Source: Blautia schinkii DSM 10518 (GTDB lineage Bacteria; Bacillota; Clostridia; Lachnospirales; Lachnospiraceae). From it: a DNA stretch of 64,000 nt. The notes under the pieces are model-generated. The model had not been told where the DNA came from and did no database searches. It saw only the letters and a list, made by a program, of their open reading frames with translations. Shown here in pieces: positions 51,571 to 60,285 of this stretch. Location of the stretch: assembly GCA_000702025.1 (NCBI GenBank), contig JNKJ01000008.1, forward strand, positions 124,001 through 188,000, in the 5' to 3' direction. Every line of letters starts with the position of its first letter. Positions within the stretch are counted from its first letter, which is position 1. The position numbers and the translations under genes are program-made.

Positions 51571-52659
51571 TCATTCAAATGTCAGCGCAACCTTAAAATC
51601 TCCATATTTTCCAGACGCATACTCGAATCCTTTTTCCCATTCTTCAATAGGAAAGATACTGGATACGACCCCTTTTGTAGCAAGAACTCCATTCGCAATA
51701 TTTTCGATTACGTAGGGATATGCATACGGACTTAAATGTGCTCCAAGTATATCAAGCTCCTTACGGTCACCAATAATAGACCAATCCACTGTTGTCGGAG
51801 CTCCGAATACACTGAATTCCACCATTCGACCAAGCTTCCTAAGCATACTCAGTCCTTGGATTACGCTGGAAGGATGTCCGGTAGCTTCTATATATACATC
51901 ACATCCATAGCCATCGGTTAATTCATTGACAGCCTTTAAAACATCCATTTTTCCCGGATTCCATACATAGTCAGCCCCGAATTCTTTTGCCTTTTCAAGA
52001 CGTGCATCTATCATGTCTAATACGATTAGCTTTTTTAACGTTTTTGTTTTCGCGTAGGTTACCATTCCAAGTCCCAGAGTTCCGGCACCGGAAATCACCA
52101 CGATATCCTCCGGACTAATGCTGCCTCTGTCCACTGCATGCTTGGAGCACCCATATGGTTCTATGAGCAGTGCTTTTTCCAGGGATAAATTATCGGGCAC
52201 TCTGCTGATTACCGCATTTTTAGGAAATCTGACATATTCAGCCATACCGCCGTTGTTTGTGTTCTGAAAGCCAAAGATATTGTGAGGCTGACACATCCAA
52301 TAATGCCCGTCTTTACAGAACCGGCATTCACCGCAAGGTACAATTTGATCCGCAATAATTCTATCACCCAAGGTAAAATCCTTTACATTTTCTCCCAGCT
52401 CCACAATATGTCCGAAAAATTCATGTCCCGGTATAAATGGCGGCTTCACCCAGGAAGGCTGAGTTTCATCCCCCCAGAACATCGCGGCGCCGTGTCTGCA
52501 TTTCAAATCTCCTGCACAAATACCACAGGCCTCAGTTTTTATGATAATATCATCAGGCCCGCATTCCGGAGTTGGATATTCCTGTTCTAAAACATACCTG
52601 TCTTTGTCATAAGCTACCAGAGCTTTCATTGTTTTCGGAACTCCACCGTTAATCTTCAT
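51571..52659 (-). CDS. Zinc-dependent alcohol/polyol dehydrogenase
   Basis: A 362-residue medium-chain dehydrogenase (NAD(P)-dependent oxidation of a hydroxyl group). Catalytic zinc ligands: Cys in CGICAGD and GHEFFGHIV. Structural zinc: CGECRFCKDGHYWMC. Rossmann motif GAGTLGLG. ATG 52659 has GGGAGG upstream. It is the last gene of operon C and probably oxidises a sugar or polyol released by the upstream hydrolase. Threonine dehydrogenase-like substrates cannot be excluded. Confidence 0.92.
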   Translation of the reverse strand: MKINGGVPKTMKALVAYDKDRYVLEQEYPTPECGPDDIIIKTEACGICAGDLKCRHGAAMFWGDETQPSWVKPPFIPGHEFFGHIVELGENVKDFTLGDRIIADQIVPCGECRFCKDGHYWMCQPHNIFGFQNTNNGGMAEYVRFPKNAVISRVPDNLSLEKALLIEPYGCSKHAVDRGSISPEDIVVISGAGTLGLGMVTYAKTKTLKKLIVLDMIDARLEKAKEFGADYVWNPGKMDVLKAVNELTDGYGCDVYIEATGHPSSVIQGLSMLRKLGRMVEFSVFGAPTTVDWSIIGDRKELDILGAHLSPYAYPYVIENIANGVLATKGVVSSIFPIEEWEKGFEYASGKYGDFKVALTFE

Positions 52660-52689
52660 AAGTCCTCCCAGCTTTCTTTATGTATATTT

Positions 52690-55600
52690 TTACTTATCCT
52701 CTTCTATTTCAATCATGACTGCGCCGTTAAGTCCATAGGGAATCAAATCATATTCTTCAGGCGATGGTTCCCTGATTACAGGCGCTTTTTTCCACATATC
52801 TGGCCATGCGGTTCTTCTTGGCTTCTCCGGATTAAAGTGCGGACCAAGATAATTTTTCATACTGGCGCAGACCTTAATTTGAATAAGATTTTCTCCTGCA
52901 TGGAGGCTGCTGCTGATGTCCATACCTTTCACACCGTTAATATTTGCCACGCCCAGATAATTCCCGTTTATTCTGACAGAGGTGGACGGAGCTTCTGAGT
53001 GAGGAACATATAAATAACCTTTGGGATTTTCCCCGAGTGCAACAGGGCTTTCATACACCATACTTCCGCAGTAGAACGGATACCCTTGTGTAAGCCAGTT
53101 ACCTGTGTTGAGCTTTGGTGCAGCATCCATTTCCCAGTGGCCGTTCCTTGCAAAAACGCCGAAATTTCCGCGCAAGGTCACTGCCTCAAGTTCAAGCTCC
53201 ACATCGAATTTATGAGCTGTCAGAACAATTTCATTCTCTCCGGCTTGGACTAGTGAGGTGATATCATACTGTGTGACCAAGTAATCCAGGAAATATTCTT
53301 TCACCTCTTTATCGGCAGCTTTTCCGTTCACTGTTATCTCATACCGCGGTCCGTACTCTACCGCAAGCAAAAGCTCCTCGGGCACAAATCCTTCTGTCAC
53401 TTTGAAGTGGTATGCTGCGGAAAAACCACTCATATCTTGATAGAACCGGTTTCTGTCATAGGTCCTTGTCTTGTACTGTACCTCATTGTCCCAGGGATTC
53501 GCCGGGAAACCTCTCTTCTTAAATATTCTTGCACCTGCGGAAATAACTGAATAGTCCTTATACGTATCTCCGTCAATCATCAGGTCACAATACTGCAACG
53601 GCCAAATATTTCTGTCTTCAGGAATAACACGTGAAATATTAAGCTCCGTTTTGTTACTATGTTTTGATGTGGGCGATTTTGATATCGGTGCGGTTTTAAC
53701 GCATATCTTTTCCGATAATTGTTTTCCATTGTCCGTATCATCGCATATATCCGAACCATGACAGATATCCAAGTGATGGCAAACACAAAACAGCCTGGAT
53801 TCCCCATCCTTTAATAAAAGCGGTACGGAAATATTACCGTGGTCATCACTGTTTGCTATAACTTCCGTGCATCCATCCCACAGATTCCATTCCTCAAGGT
53901 AACTACCATGAAACAAAGCTTCTGCAGCAACATCTTTTTTACTGTGATTCGTAATAAAATACAGCTCGCGTCCATCCTCCAGCAGTCTGCGGATGCTCTC
54001 TACACCCTCCGGGAGTTCCTGGTTTACATTAAAATACCGCTCATAATTCTCATTTAAATATGCCAGCATCTCTTCTGCTTTATCAAAGATAAGGAAGTTC
54101 TGTGAGGCAAACAATTCCTCATACAGCGCTTCATTGATCACCCCGCTCACGAAGCTGCCCGGGTGCCCCACACTGAGAACCTTTCCCCCCTGCAGCATGA
54201 ATTGCTTTAACAGTTCAATCGTTGACGGCAGCATATTCTTGATACATTCATGAAGAATAACAATCTGGTATTTCTGACATTTGATTTCAAGCTCTCCCTC
54301 CACTGCCCGGCCATGCCGCTTCAAAATCACCTCGTCTCCCAGATTAATATCCCACTGCATCCGCCTTAAATCCTGAATCATTGCTAAAAATGGCCGCATG
54401 TCCGGTTCCCTTGCAAGAATATTGTCTACAAGCTGGGAGGTATCTTCATTTCTTGGACTGATATAACCGGTCATCGTAGGATTCATTACCAGCACACGTT
54501 CCTGCGAAACACCCTGGGAGAGCACTGCGGAGAGTCTGCCAAGATAGTCATTCAGGCCCGTATAATCTTCCCACCATGCCTGTCTCCAGTCAAAGGATTG
54601 AGGGTGATCCCTTTTCCTCGCCCCTGTGTAGGAGGTATAGGAAAGGTGCTCATTAATAAAATTGACACCATTTACAAATAGATAGTCTCCCATCCTCTTA
54701 TAATCCTCAAGCCCGGAATCATATCCTCCGGCCCCATATGCCTCACAGAAAACTCTTTCCTTGCCGAACTGATGGGCAGCGCTCATTAATTCAAGCATAC
54801 TGATTTCCTGGACCTCACTCGGCTGGTTCAAAAGACGGCCTGTCTGTAATAAATCTATCCCTGGCCAGTCCTGATATTCGTAATTAGACATAACGCTGGG
54901 GGAGACCACCACATAATAAGGCTTCGGCCATCCATCCTCCATAAAATGTCCGGTAAACGCAATTTCATGCTCTTTACACCACTTATGGATTGGTATCACA
55001 AAGTTATCTGTCCACAGCTCTTGGGTTACCTCATAGTAGTCATGGCGTATTTTTTCATTGTCAAAATCCGCCCAATCCTCAAACAATGCAGGCAGATATT
55101 TTAAGATATCATACCCTTTTTTCTTCTGAAATTCATAAGCAAACCAATGATTAACGGGAAGTGTGCCCTCTCCGCCTCTTCCATAAACCGTACTTCCCGG
55201 CAGGGACGGTTCATCTGTAAAAATCGCCTGTATGGTATCTCCGAAATCCTCCTGAAAATGCCCGGCATATGGATCATAAACCTTTTCCAGAAACTTCTCT
55301 GTCACCTCGGGCCGAAGCCTGTCGATATCTGCAAATCCGGCTAGCCAGCCCGCAGTTTGTGAGGATAAATGTGTCATGACCGCAAAATACTTACCAGCCC
55401 CTTTCCACATACTCCGCGGCAGTTCAGAGACGTCCTTTTTAAATACCATTTTTCCTTCATTTTTGTCACAGGCATACACTGCAATCAAGGTATTGTCACC
55501 AAGCCAGTCTGATTTCGCATCCGTAAAATCCATTTCTTCCTCAGGAATCACCTCATAACGCACAGACTCTGAAAGGCAGTCCGGCAGTTCCGAAGAAACA

Positions 55601-55893
55601 TGCCCGCCTCCAAACCCGGATGGGTAGGAATTTTCATCATAAATATTTAATTTGAGTCCCAGTTTTTTCGCTGTGTCCAATGCTTTTTTCCAGGCAGAGA
55701 AAAACGGCTGATCCAGATAAGAAACCTTCATACCAGGTCTTGGATGTACAAATGCGCCACCAAATCCGTGTGTCTTTAACTCTGTGAGCATTTTTTCTAT
55801 TTCCTCATCTGTCATATCAGCGTTCCATACCCACAGCGGAGCCGTACGATATTCAGCTCCCGGATTGAAAAACAGTTCTTTCATCTTTTCCAT
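52690..55893 (-). CDS. Large glycoside hydrolase, GH106-like (alpha-L-rhamnosidase type)
   Basis: A 1067-residue cytoplasmic protein. The N-terminus (PLWVWNADMTDEEIEKML, GGAFVHPRPGM, LNIYDENSYPSGFGGG) is that of the large GH106-like hydrolases, whose characterised members remove rhamnose. IFTDEPSLPG and FTGHFMEDGW hold candidate catalytic Asp/Glu residues. The C-terminal half has beta-sandwich domains that often contact carbohydrate. Around residues 705-755 is a low-complexity stretch with HGSDICDDTDNGKQ and SKSPTSKHSN not typical of the family. It lies 4 bp after the second permease and before the dehydrogenase. Confidence 0.8.
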   Translation of the reverse strand: MEKMKELFFNPGAEYRTAPLWVWNADMTDEEIEKMLTELKTHGFGGAFVHPRPGMKVSYLDQPFFSAWKKALDTAKKLGLKLNIYDENSYPSGFGGGHVSSELPDCLSESVRYEVIPEEEMDFTDAKSDWLGDNTLIAVYACDKNEGKMVFKKDVSELPRSMWKGAGKYFAVMTHLSSQTAGWLAGFADIDRLRPEVTEKFLEKVYDPYAGHFQEDFGDTIQAIFTDEPSLPGSTVYGRGGEGTLPVNHWFAYEFQKKKGYDILKYLPALFEDWADFDNEKIRHDYYEVTQELWTDNFVIPIHKWCKEHEIAFTGHFMEDGWPKPYYVVVSPSVMSNYEYQDWPGIDLLQTGRLLNQPSEVQEISMLELMSAAHQFGKERVFCEAYGAGGYDSGLEDYKRMGDYLFVNGVNFINEHLSYTSYTGARKRDHPQSFDWRQAWWEDYTGLNDYLGRLSAVLSQGVSQERVLVMNPTMTGYISPRNEDTSQLVDNILAREPDMRPFLAMIQDLRRMQWDINLGDEVILKRHGRAVEGELEIKCQKYQIVILHECIKNMLPSTIELLKQFMLQGGKVLSVGHPGSFVSGVINEALYEELFASQNFLIFDKAEEMLAYLNENYERYFNVNQELPEGVESIRRLLEDGRELYFITNHSKKDVAAEALFHGSYLEEWNLWDGCTEVIANSDDHGNISVPLLLKDGESRLFCVCHHLDICHGSDICDDTDNGKQLSEKICVKTAPISKSPTSKHSNKTELNISRVIPEDRNIWPLQYCDLMIDGDTYKDYSVISAGARIFKKRGFPANPWDNEVQYKTRTYDRNRFYQDMSGFSAAYHFKVTEGFVPEELLLAVEYGPRYEITVNGKAADKEVKEYFLDYLVTQYDITSLVQAGENEIVLTAHKFDVELELEAVTLRGNFGVFARNGHWEMDAAPKLNTGNWLTQGYPFYCGSMVYESPVALGENPKGYLYVPHSEAPSTSVRINGNYLGVANINGVKGMDISSSLHAGENLIQIKVCASMKNYLGPHFNPEKPRRTAWPDMWKKAPVIREPSPEEYDLIPYGLNGAVMIEIEEDK

Positions 55894-55897
55894 AAAT

Positions 55898-56746
55898 TTA
55901 CCCCTTTACTCCGCCGGCGGTCAGTCCGGCTACAAAATATTTCTGTAGTGCTACAAATATAATAAGAAGCGGTACTATCACCGTAACAATTGCCGCGGTT
56001 AGAAGCGGCCAGTTGGTGCCATATTGTCCCTGGAAATTCAAGAGTCCCACCGTAATGGTAACACCCTTATCCGTCAGCAGTGTCGTTACCTGTGCCCACA
56101 TCAGTTCTCCCCAGACATAAGTAAAATTCATGATCAGGCAAGTCACCATCGGTGCTTTCATCAAGGGAAGAATGATCTTTGTCATTGTCTGGAATTCACT
56201 GCTTCCGTCAATCCTCGCGGCTTCCAGCAGGTCAATTGGCACTGTATCAAAATAGTTCTTCAGGATAATGATAGTTCCCGGCAGTGACCAGCCCACATAT
56301 CCCAGTATAGTGGCCAGATACGGTACACTTAAGAGATGAAGCTTGGACACGATAATATACAAAGGAATGATCACTGATTCTGTCGGAAGTACCTGTAAAA
56401 GCAGCAATACCAGCAGAAATGCTTCCACATGAGGGATTTTCAGTCTGGAAAGTGCATATGCGGCAAGCAGTGCAAAAACCTGGATACTTACCAATGAAAC
56501 CGCGCTGATAATAATACTGTTTATCATATAAGCGCCGATTTTTCCTATCTGGAATGCTTCTATATAATTTGAATAAAGAAACTCTTTGGGCAGTGCCCAT
56601 ATACTTTCATAAAACTCTTCTGAGGATTTCAATGATGTAACCACAGAAAATATCAGCGGGAAAATATATACCGCAAGACATGCAATGATTATAATGCACA
56701 GGATGATATAGGGCATTTTAAGTCTTGTTTTTGTCTTAGTATTCAT
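55898..56746 (-). CDS. Sugar ABC transporter permease (MalG/UgpE type)
   Basis: A 282-residue permease. ATG 56746 has GGGGGAG upstream and overlaps its partner by 11 bp. The EAA loop is LLEAARIDGSSEFQTMTKI and the C-terminus QKYFVAGLTAGGVKG is typical. Part of operon C. Confidence 0.93.
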   Translation of the reverse strand: MNTKTKTRLKMPYIILCIIIIACLAVYIFPLIFSVVTSLKSSEEFYESIWALPKEFLYSNYIEAFQIGKIGAYMINSIIISAVSLVSIQVFALLAAYALSRLKIPHVEAFLLVLLLLQVLPTESVIIPLYIIVSKLHLLSVPYLATILGYVGWSLPGTIIILKNYFDTVPIDLLEAARIDGSSEFQTMTKIILPLMKAPMVTCLIMNFTYVWGELMWAQVTTLLTDKGVTITVGLLNFQGQYGTNWPLLTAAIVTVIVPLLIIFVALQKYFVAGLTAGGVKG

Positions 56747-57644
56747 AATTCTCCCCCTTTAAAACAGATCTTCCGAAAATAATACATAGACCGATCAATA
56801 CCGTACAGATTATCCCGATTGCGGCCGCATACCCGTATTGATTATAGGAAAATCCGGTTTTGATCATCATAATAGGAGCTGTCATAGACAGATTCGCAGG
56901 TCCGCCCTGGGTCATAGTCCATACCAGATCATATGTCTTGAATGCCCATACTAAGGTCATAGACAGTGCCAGCCGTACGGTCTGTTTAATGAGAGGCAGG
57001 ATAATATATCTTGACTTCTTAATGAAACCGCAGCCCTCCAGTTCTGCACTTTCAAAGAGGGAAGATGGTATGTTCAGCATAGCTGTGTAGCTTAGCATCA
57101 TGATGGTACCGCTGCTTCTCCAGCCCTGGATAAAGGCAATTACCCATAGTACCGTGTTTCTGTCTGACAGCCATGCATGTTTCAGAGACTCCAACCCCAT
57201 TGCAGCCAATACCGCATTTAGCAGGCCTTTATCTGAAGCTGCAAAAATAAAGGTAAAGAGAAGTCCTAAGACAGTCATTGGTATCATGCTGGGGCTGTAA
57301 AAAATCACTCTTGCAGCGCCGCTTAATTTTCCCTTAATCCTATAGAGCGCCAGGGCAAAGCCAACACCAAGAAAAACAGATACAAGAGTTGAGATAATGC
57401 CGATAAAAAGTGAATGCGCGATGGCATCCCTTGTCCCTTTGGTTGTAAAGGACTGAATGTAATTGGCCAATCCCACAAAACTCGGCGTACCTCCGCCCTT
57501 CCATTCACAGAAGGAAAGATAAATATTCCATAAAAGCGGTATTATAATAGTAACTAATATGATCAAAAAGGCAGGAAGCATAAACAAAAATCCAGCCAAT
57601 ACAATTTTTCGATTTACACCTTTTTTCTTTACTTTACGATCCAC
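56736..57644 (-). CDS. Sugar ABC transporter permease (MalF/UgpA type)
   Basis: A 302-residue permease. The basic N-terminus MDRKVKKKGVNRKIVLAG precedes the first helix. The EAA loop is LFESAELEGCGFIKKSRYI. It follows the binding-protein gene of operon C across a 60-bp gap with a hairpin. Confidence 0.93.
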   Translation of the reverse strand: MDRKVKKKGVNRKIVLAGFLFMLPAFLIILVTIIIPLLWNIYLSFCEWKGGGTPSFVGLANYIQSFTTKGTRDAIAHSLFIGIISTLVSVFLGVGFALALYRIKGKLSGAARVIFYSPSMIPMTVLGLLFTFIFAASDKGLLNAVLAAMGLESLKHAWLSDRNTVLWVIAFIQGWRSSGTIMMLSYTAMLNIPSSLFESAELEGCGFIKKSRYIILPLIKQTVRLALSMTLVWAFKTYDLVWTMTQGGPANLSMTAPIMMIKTGFSYNQYGYAAAIGIICTVLIGLCIIFGRSVLKGENYEY

Positions 57645-57664
57645 AAGCCATCCTCCTTTTTAAA

Positions 57665-57693
57665 GAAGGAGGAAGATATTTTCTTCCCCCTTC
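57665..57693 (-). terminator. Intercistronic hairpin after the binding-protein gene of operon C
   Basis: On the minus strand GAAGGGGGAAGA pairs with TCTTCCTCCTTC (12 bp, one G-U) around a 5-base loop, 13 bp after the stop. It contains part of the next gene's ribosome-binding region, so it may also affect permease translation. Confidence 0.7.
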
Positions 57694-57705
57694 CACTCCT
57701 TAGCC

Positions 57706-58959
57706 TTATTTGGCGATTGCTGCTTCTCTTAATGTCTCCAGCTCATCAATAGCCGCTTCCCCATTGTAAAGATAATTGGACGGCTGATTATACACGATAT
57801 TGTCAAAAATTTCAGAAGAAAGATTGATGATCTCGTCAGGATAAATTTTATCTGCATCCTTGCTGTACAACTGATAGTTTACATCATCGGAAGTAACGTT
57901 CTGGTTAACGACGATTCCTCCCTTATCAGCCACCATCTGCTGAACTTCATCGCCTGTGATATATTTCAGGACCTCAACTGCTTCTTCAGGATATTTCGTG
58001 TTAGACATTACCATATAACCGAACGCGGAACCAAGAAGATGATTCATCTCATCATTTTCAGCCATTCCGGGCCAGCTTACGACGCCGATTTCAAATTTAT
58101 CACCAACTTTATCTGCTGCATTCGCAGAGTTTCCGTTTACGTTGCAATAGATTGCTACATCTCCGTTTACAAACGCTGATAAGGCATCATCTGCGGAAGT
58201 GGTAACTGCTTCTTTTCCGCCTGGGTAAACATAATCATTATTGTATAAATCTGCTACATTCTCGATAGCCTTTACAACTCTTTCATCCTTAAATGATATT
58301 TCTCCTGCAATGAAAGAATCAAGCTCTGCATCATCCTTCCAGCACTGCATCAGGCCATTGCGAACAAACCAGGCAGCCCAGTCCGACTGAACCGACAGAG
58401 GAGTTTTCCCGCTCTCCTTGATTTTTGCACAGATTTCTGTGAATTCATCCCAGCTCATCTCGTCCGGAATTTCAATTCCGGCTTCTTCAAAAATAGATTT
58501 GTTAATCTGGAAAAGCGGATAGCTTGTATTGACAGGAACTGCCAGAATTCCTTCATCTGTAGTTCCTACTTCCAGAGCGCTTTCTCCAAAAGAGGCCTTC
58601 CATGCTTCATCCTCCTCCAAATATTTGGTGAGGTCCATGGGAATGCCTGTACCTTCGAATTTTTTCATGTATGTAGGCCAGTAACCAACCACATCAATGG
58701 CCTGGTCTGCCGCATAGGCTGTTTTGATAGTTTGTTCTGCGGTTCCTTCATCCCAAGTTTTTAATGTTAAATCATACTCCGGAAATTTTTCTTTTACCAT
58801 ATTGCCAAGCTCTTCCTGCCAGGGATCTACAGGGCTTTGAATCATAAGAGTAAGCTCTACCTTATCTGCATATGCTTCCTGTGTTGTTCCGGTAATTGCT
58901 GTGCCCATTGCCATAACTCCTGCTAAACCAAGACTTGCAGCTTTCATTATTTTTTTCAT
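57706..58959 (-). CDS. Sugar ABC transporter solute-binding protein
   Basis: A 417-residue extracellular binding protein. The signal peptide MKKIMKAASLGLAGVMAMG, then TTQEAYADK, has no lipobox cysteine. LTLMIQSPVDPWQEELGNMV and AFVNGDVAIYCNVNG are typical. TGGAGG precedes the ATG. First gene of operon C, divergent from the AraC gene at 59350. Confidence 0.92.
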   Translation of the reverse strand: MKKIMKAASLGLAGVMAMGTAITGTTQEAYADKVELTLMIQSPVDPWQEELGNMVKEKFPEYDLTLKTWDEGTAEQTIKTAYAADQAIDVVGYWPTYMKKFEGTGIPMDLTKYLEEDEAWKASFGESALEVGTTDEGILAVPVNTSYPLFQINKSIFEEAGIEIPDEMSWDEFTEICAKIKESGKTPLSVQSDWAAWFVRNGLMQCWKDDAELDSFIAGEISFKDERVVKAIENVADLYNNDYVYPGGKEAVTTSADDALSAFVNGDVAIYCNVNGNSANAADKVGDKFEIGVVSWPGMAENDEMNHLLGSAFGYMVMSNTKYPEEAVEVLKYITGDEVQQMVADKGGIVVNQNVTSDDVNYQLYSKDADKIYPDEIINLSSEIFDNIVYNQPSNYLYNGEAAIDELETLREAAIAK

Positions 58960-59349
58960 ATTGTACCTCCATTTTTGTCATTGCCGCGACGATAGTGTTT
59001 ACGTTACATGTTCGTTGATTTTTGAACTTACCATGGCTTTTCATATCTTCATTCTAGCATAATTCCGGGAGATTACATCCTTGACGGTTGCTGAAAAATA
59101 CCAGAATATTGCTTCTTTGCAATTTGTGTTTGATTTTATTTCCGGGAGTCCTCTCTTATCTTATCAGACAATTCAGGAAAATAAAAGAAGTGTCATATTT
59201 TACCATTTTTTTCGTAAATTGCATTTGAAACCTGATAATATACTGTTATAATAGGATAATAAAAGTCAATACCATTTCGGTTCTTATCTAAAAAGATAAC
59301 CCTATTAACCTTTTACATAGGTTAACAATGTGCAAGGAGGCTTTGCATT
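58960..59349. promoter_or_regulatory. Divergent promoter region of operon C and the AraC gene
   Basis: A 390-bp gap without a gene. For AraC: TTGAAA (59225-59230), 16 bp, TATAAT (59247-59252). For operon C on the minus strand: extended -10 TGCTAGAAT (ATTCTA at 59051-59056, plus strand), with no good -35, suggesting activator dependence. In the AraC leader, TTAACC (59305-59310) and GGTTAA (59320-59325) form an inverted repeat that could be an operator or leader hairpin. Confidence 0.6.
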
Positions 59350-60228
59350 ATGAAACAATATCTGGAACGCGCTTCCTATACCTGGAGCGAAGATTCTATC
59401 CGACTGATCAACACCCCTTCCCAGGCAGTACGGCAGAAGTTTTTCTATGTACAGGAGGTGGGCTATTTCAAAACCTCTCCGCCATATTTTACTGAACGTG
59501 CAAACCTGAACAGCTATCTGATCGTGTATACACTCTCAGGAAAAGGTGTTTTGCAATATAATTCAAAAAAATATGTGATATACCCCGGACAGGCCTTTTA
59601 TATTCACTGTATTCCGAATCACTTGTATTCTTGTGCAGATAAGGCCGGCTGGGAAATATTGTGGCTTCATTTTAACGGCGTAACGGCAAGGGGATATTAT
59701 GATGAATTTACCAAAAATCAGTTTGCCATAACCAAATTTCAGGACACCTTTTTTATTGAAAGTACCATGCGGAGGATACTTTCCCTTACCATAAAAAAAG
59801 ATGTCCACTCAGAAATTATTACATCCAATTTAATTGTTAATCTGCTCACAGAATTGATTATCCAGAATAATAACGAGAGCCTTGCGCTGTCCTTTATACC
59901 GGATTATATTAAGCAGACGCTCAAGGAGCTGGAAAAACACTTTTTAGAACCGTTTTCTCTTGAAAATCTTGCTGCATCAATAGGAATCAGTAAATATCAT
60001 CTTTCCAGAGAATTCAAAAAATATATTGGAACGACGCTAAACGAATATGTGATTACTTTAAGACTCAATTATGCGAAGGAGCTGCTCCGGTACTCCCAAA
60101 GCTCCGTCGGAGATATTGCTTACGCCTGTGGTATCAACCAGGTGAGTCATTTTATCAATCTTTTTAAAAGCCGTGAGGGAATGACACCTCTGCAATACCG
60201 CAAGGAGTGGAATGTTCTTTCTTCGTAA
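59350..60228 (+). CDS. AraC-family regulator
   Basis: A 292-residue protein. The N-terminal cupin-like domain (YLIVYTLSGKGVLQYNSKKY, YPGQAFYIHCIPNHLY) binds a sugar; the C-terminal 100 residues hold two HTHs (LENLAASIGISKYHLSREFK and VGDIAYACGINQVSHFINLF). AAGGAGG lies upstream of the ATG. It is divergent from operon C and is the likely activator of it; a weak -35 for the operon supports that. Confidence 0.92.
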   Translation: MKQYLERASYTWSEDSIRLINTPSQAVRQKFFYVQEVGYFKTSPPYFTERANLNSYLIVYTLSGKGVLQYNSKKYVIYPGQAFYIHCIPNHLYSCADKAGWEILWLHFNGVTARGYYDEFTKNQFAITKFQDTFFIESTMRRILSLTIKKDVHSEIITSNLIVNLLTELIIQNNNESLALSFIPDYIKQTLKELEKHFLEPFSLENLAASIGISKYHLSREFKKYIGTTLNEYVITLRLNYAKELLRYSQSSVGDIAYACGINQVSHFINLFKSREGMTPLQYRKEWNVLSS

Positions 60229-60235
60229 TAGAAAA

Positions 60236-60265
60236 CAGCCGGCAGAAAAAAATTTCAGTCGGCTG
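60236..60265. terminator. Hairpin between the convergent AraC and isomerase genes
   Basis: CAGCCG pairs with CGGCTG over an 18-base A/T-rich loop. It lies between two convergent stop codons and may serve both. Confidence 0.6.
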
Positions 60266-60285
60266 ATATATTTCAAACATAAGTA

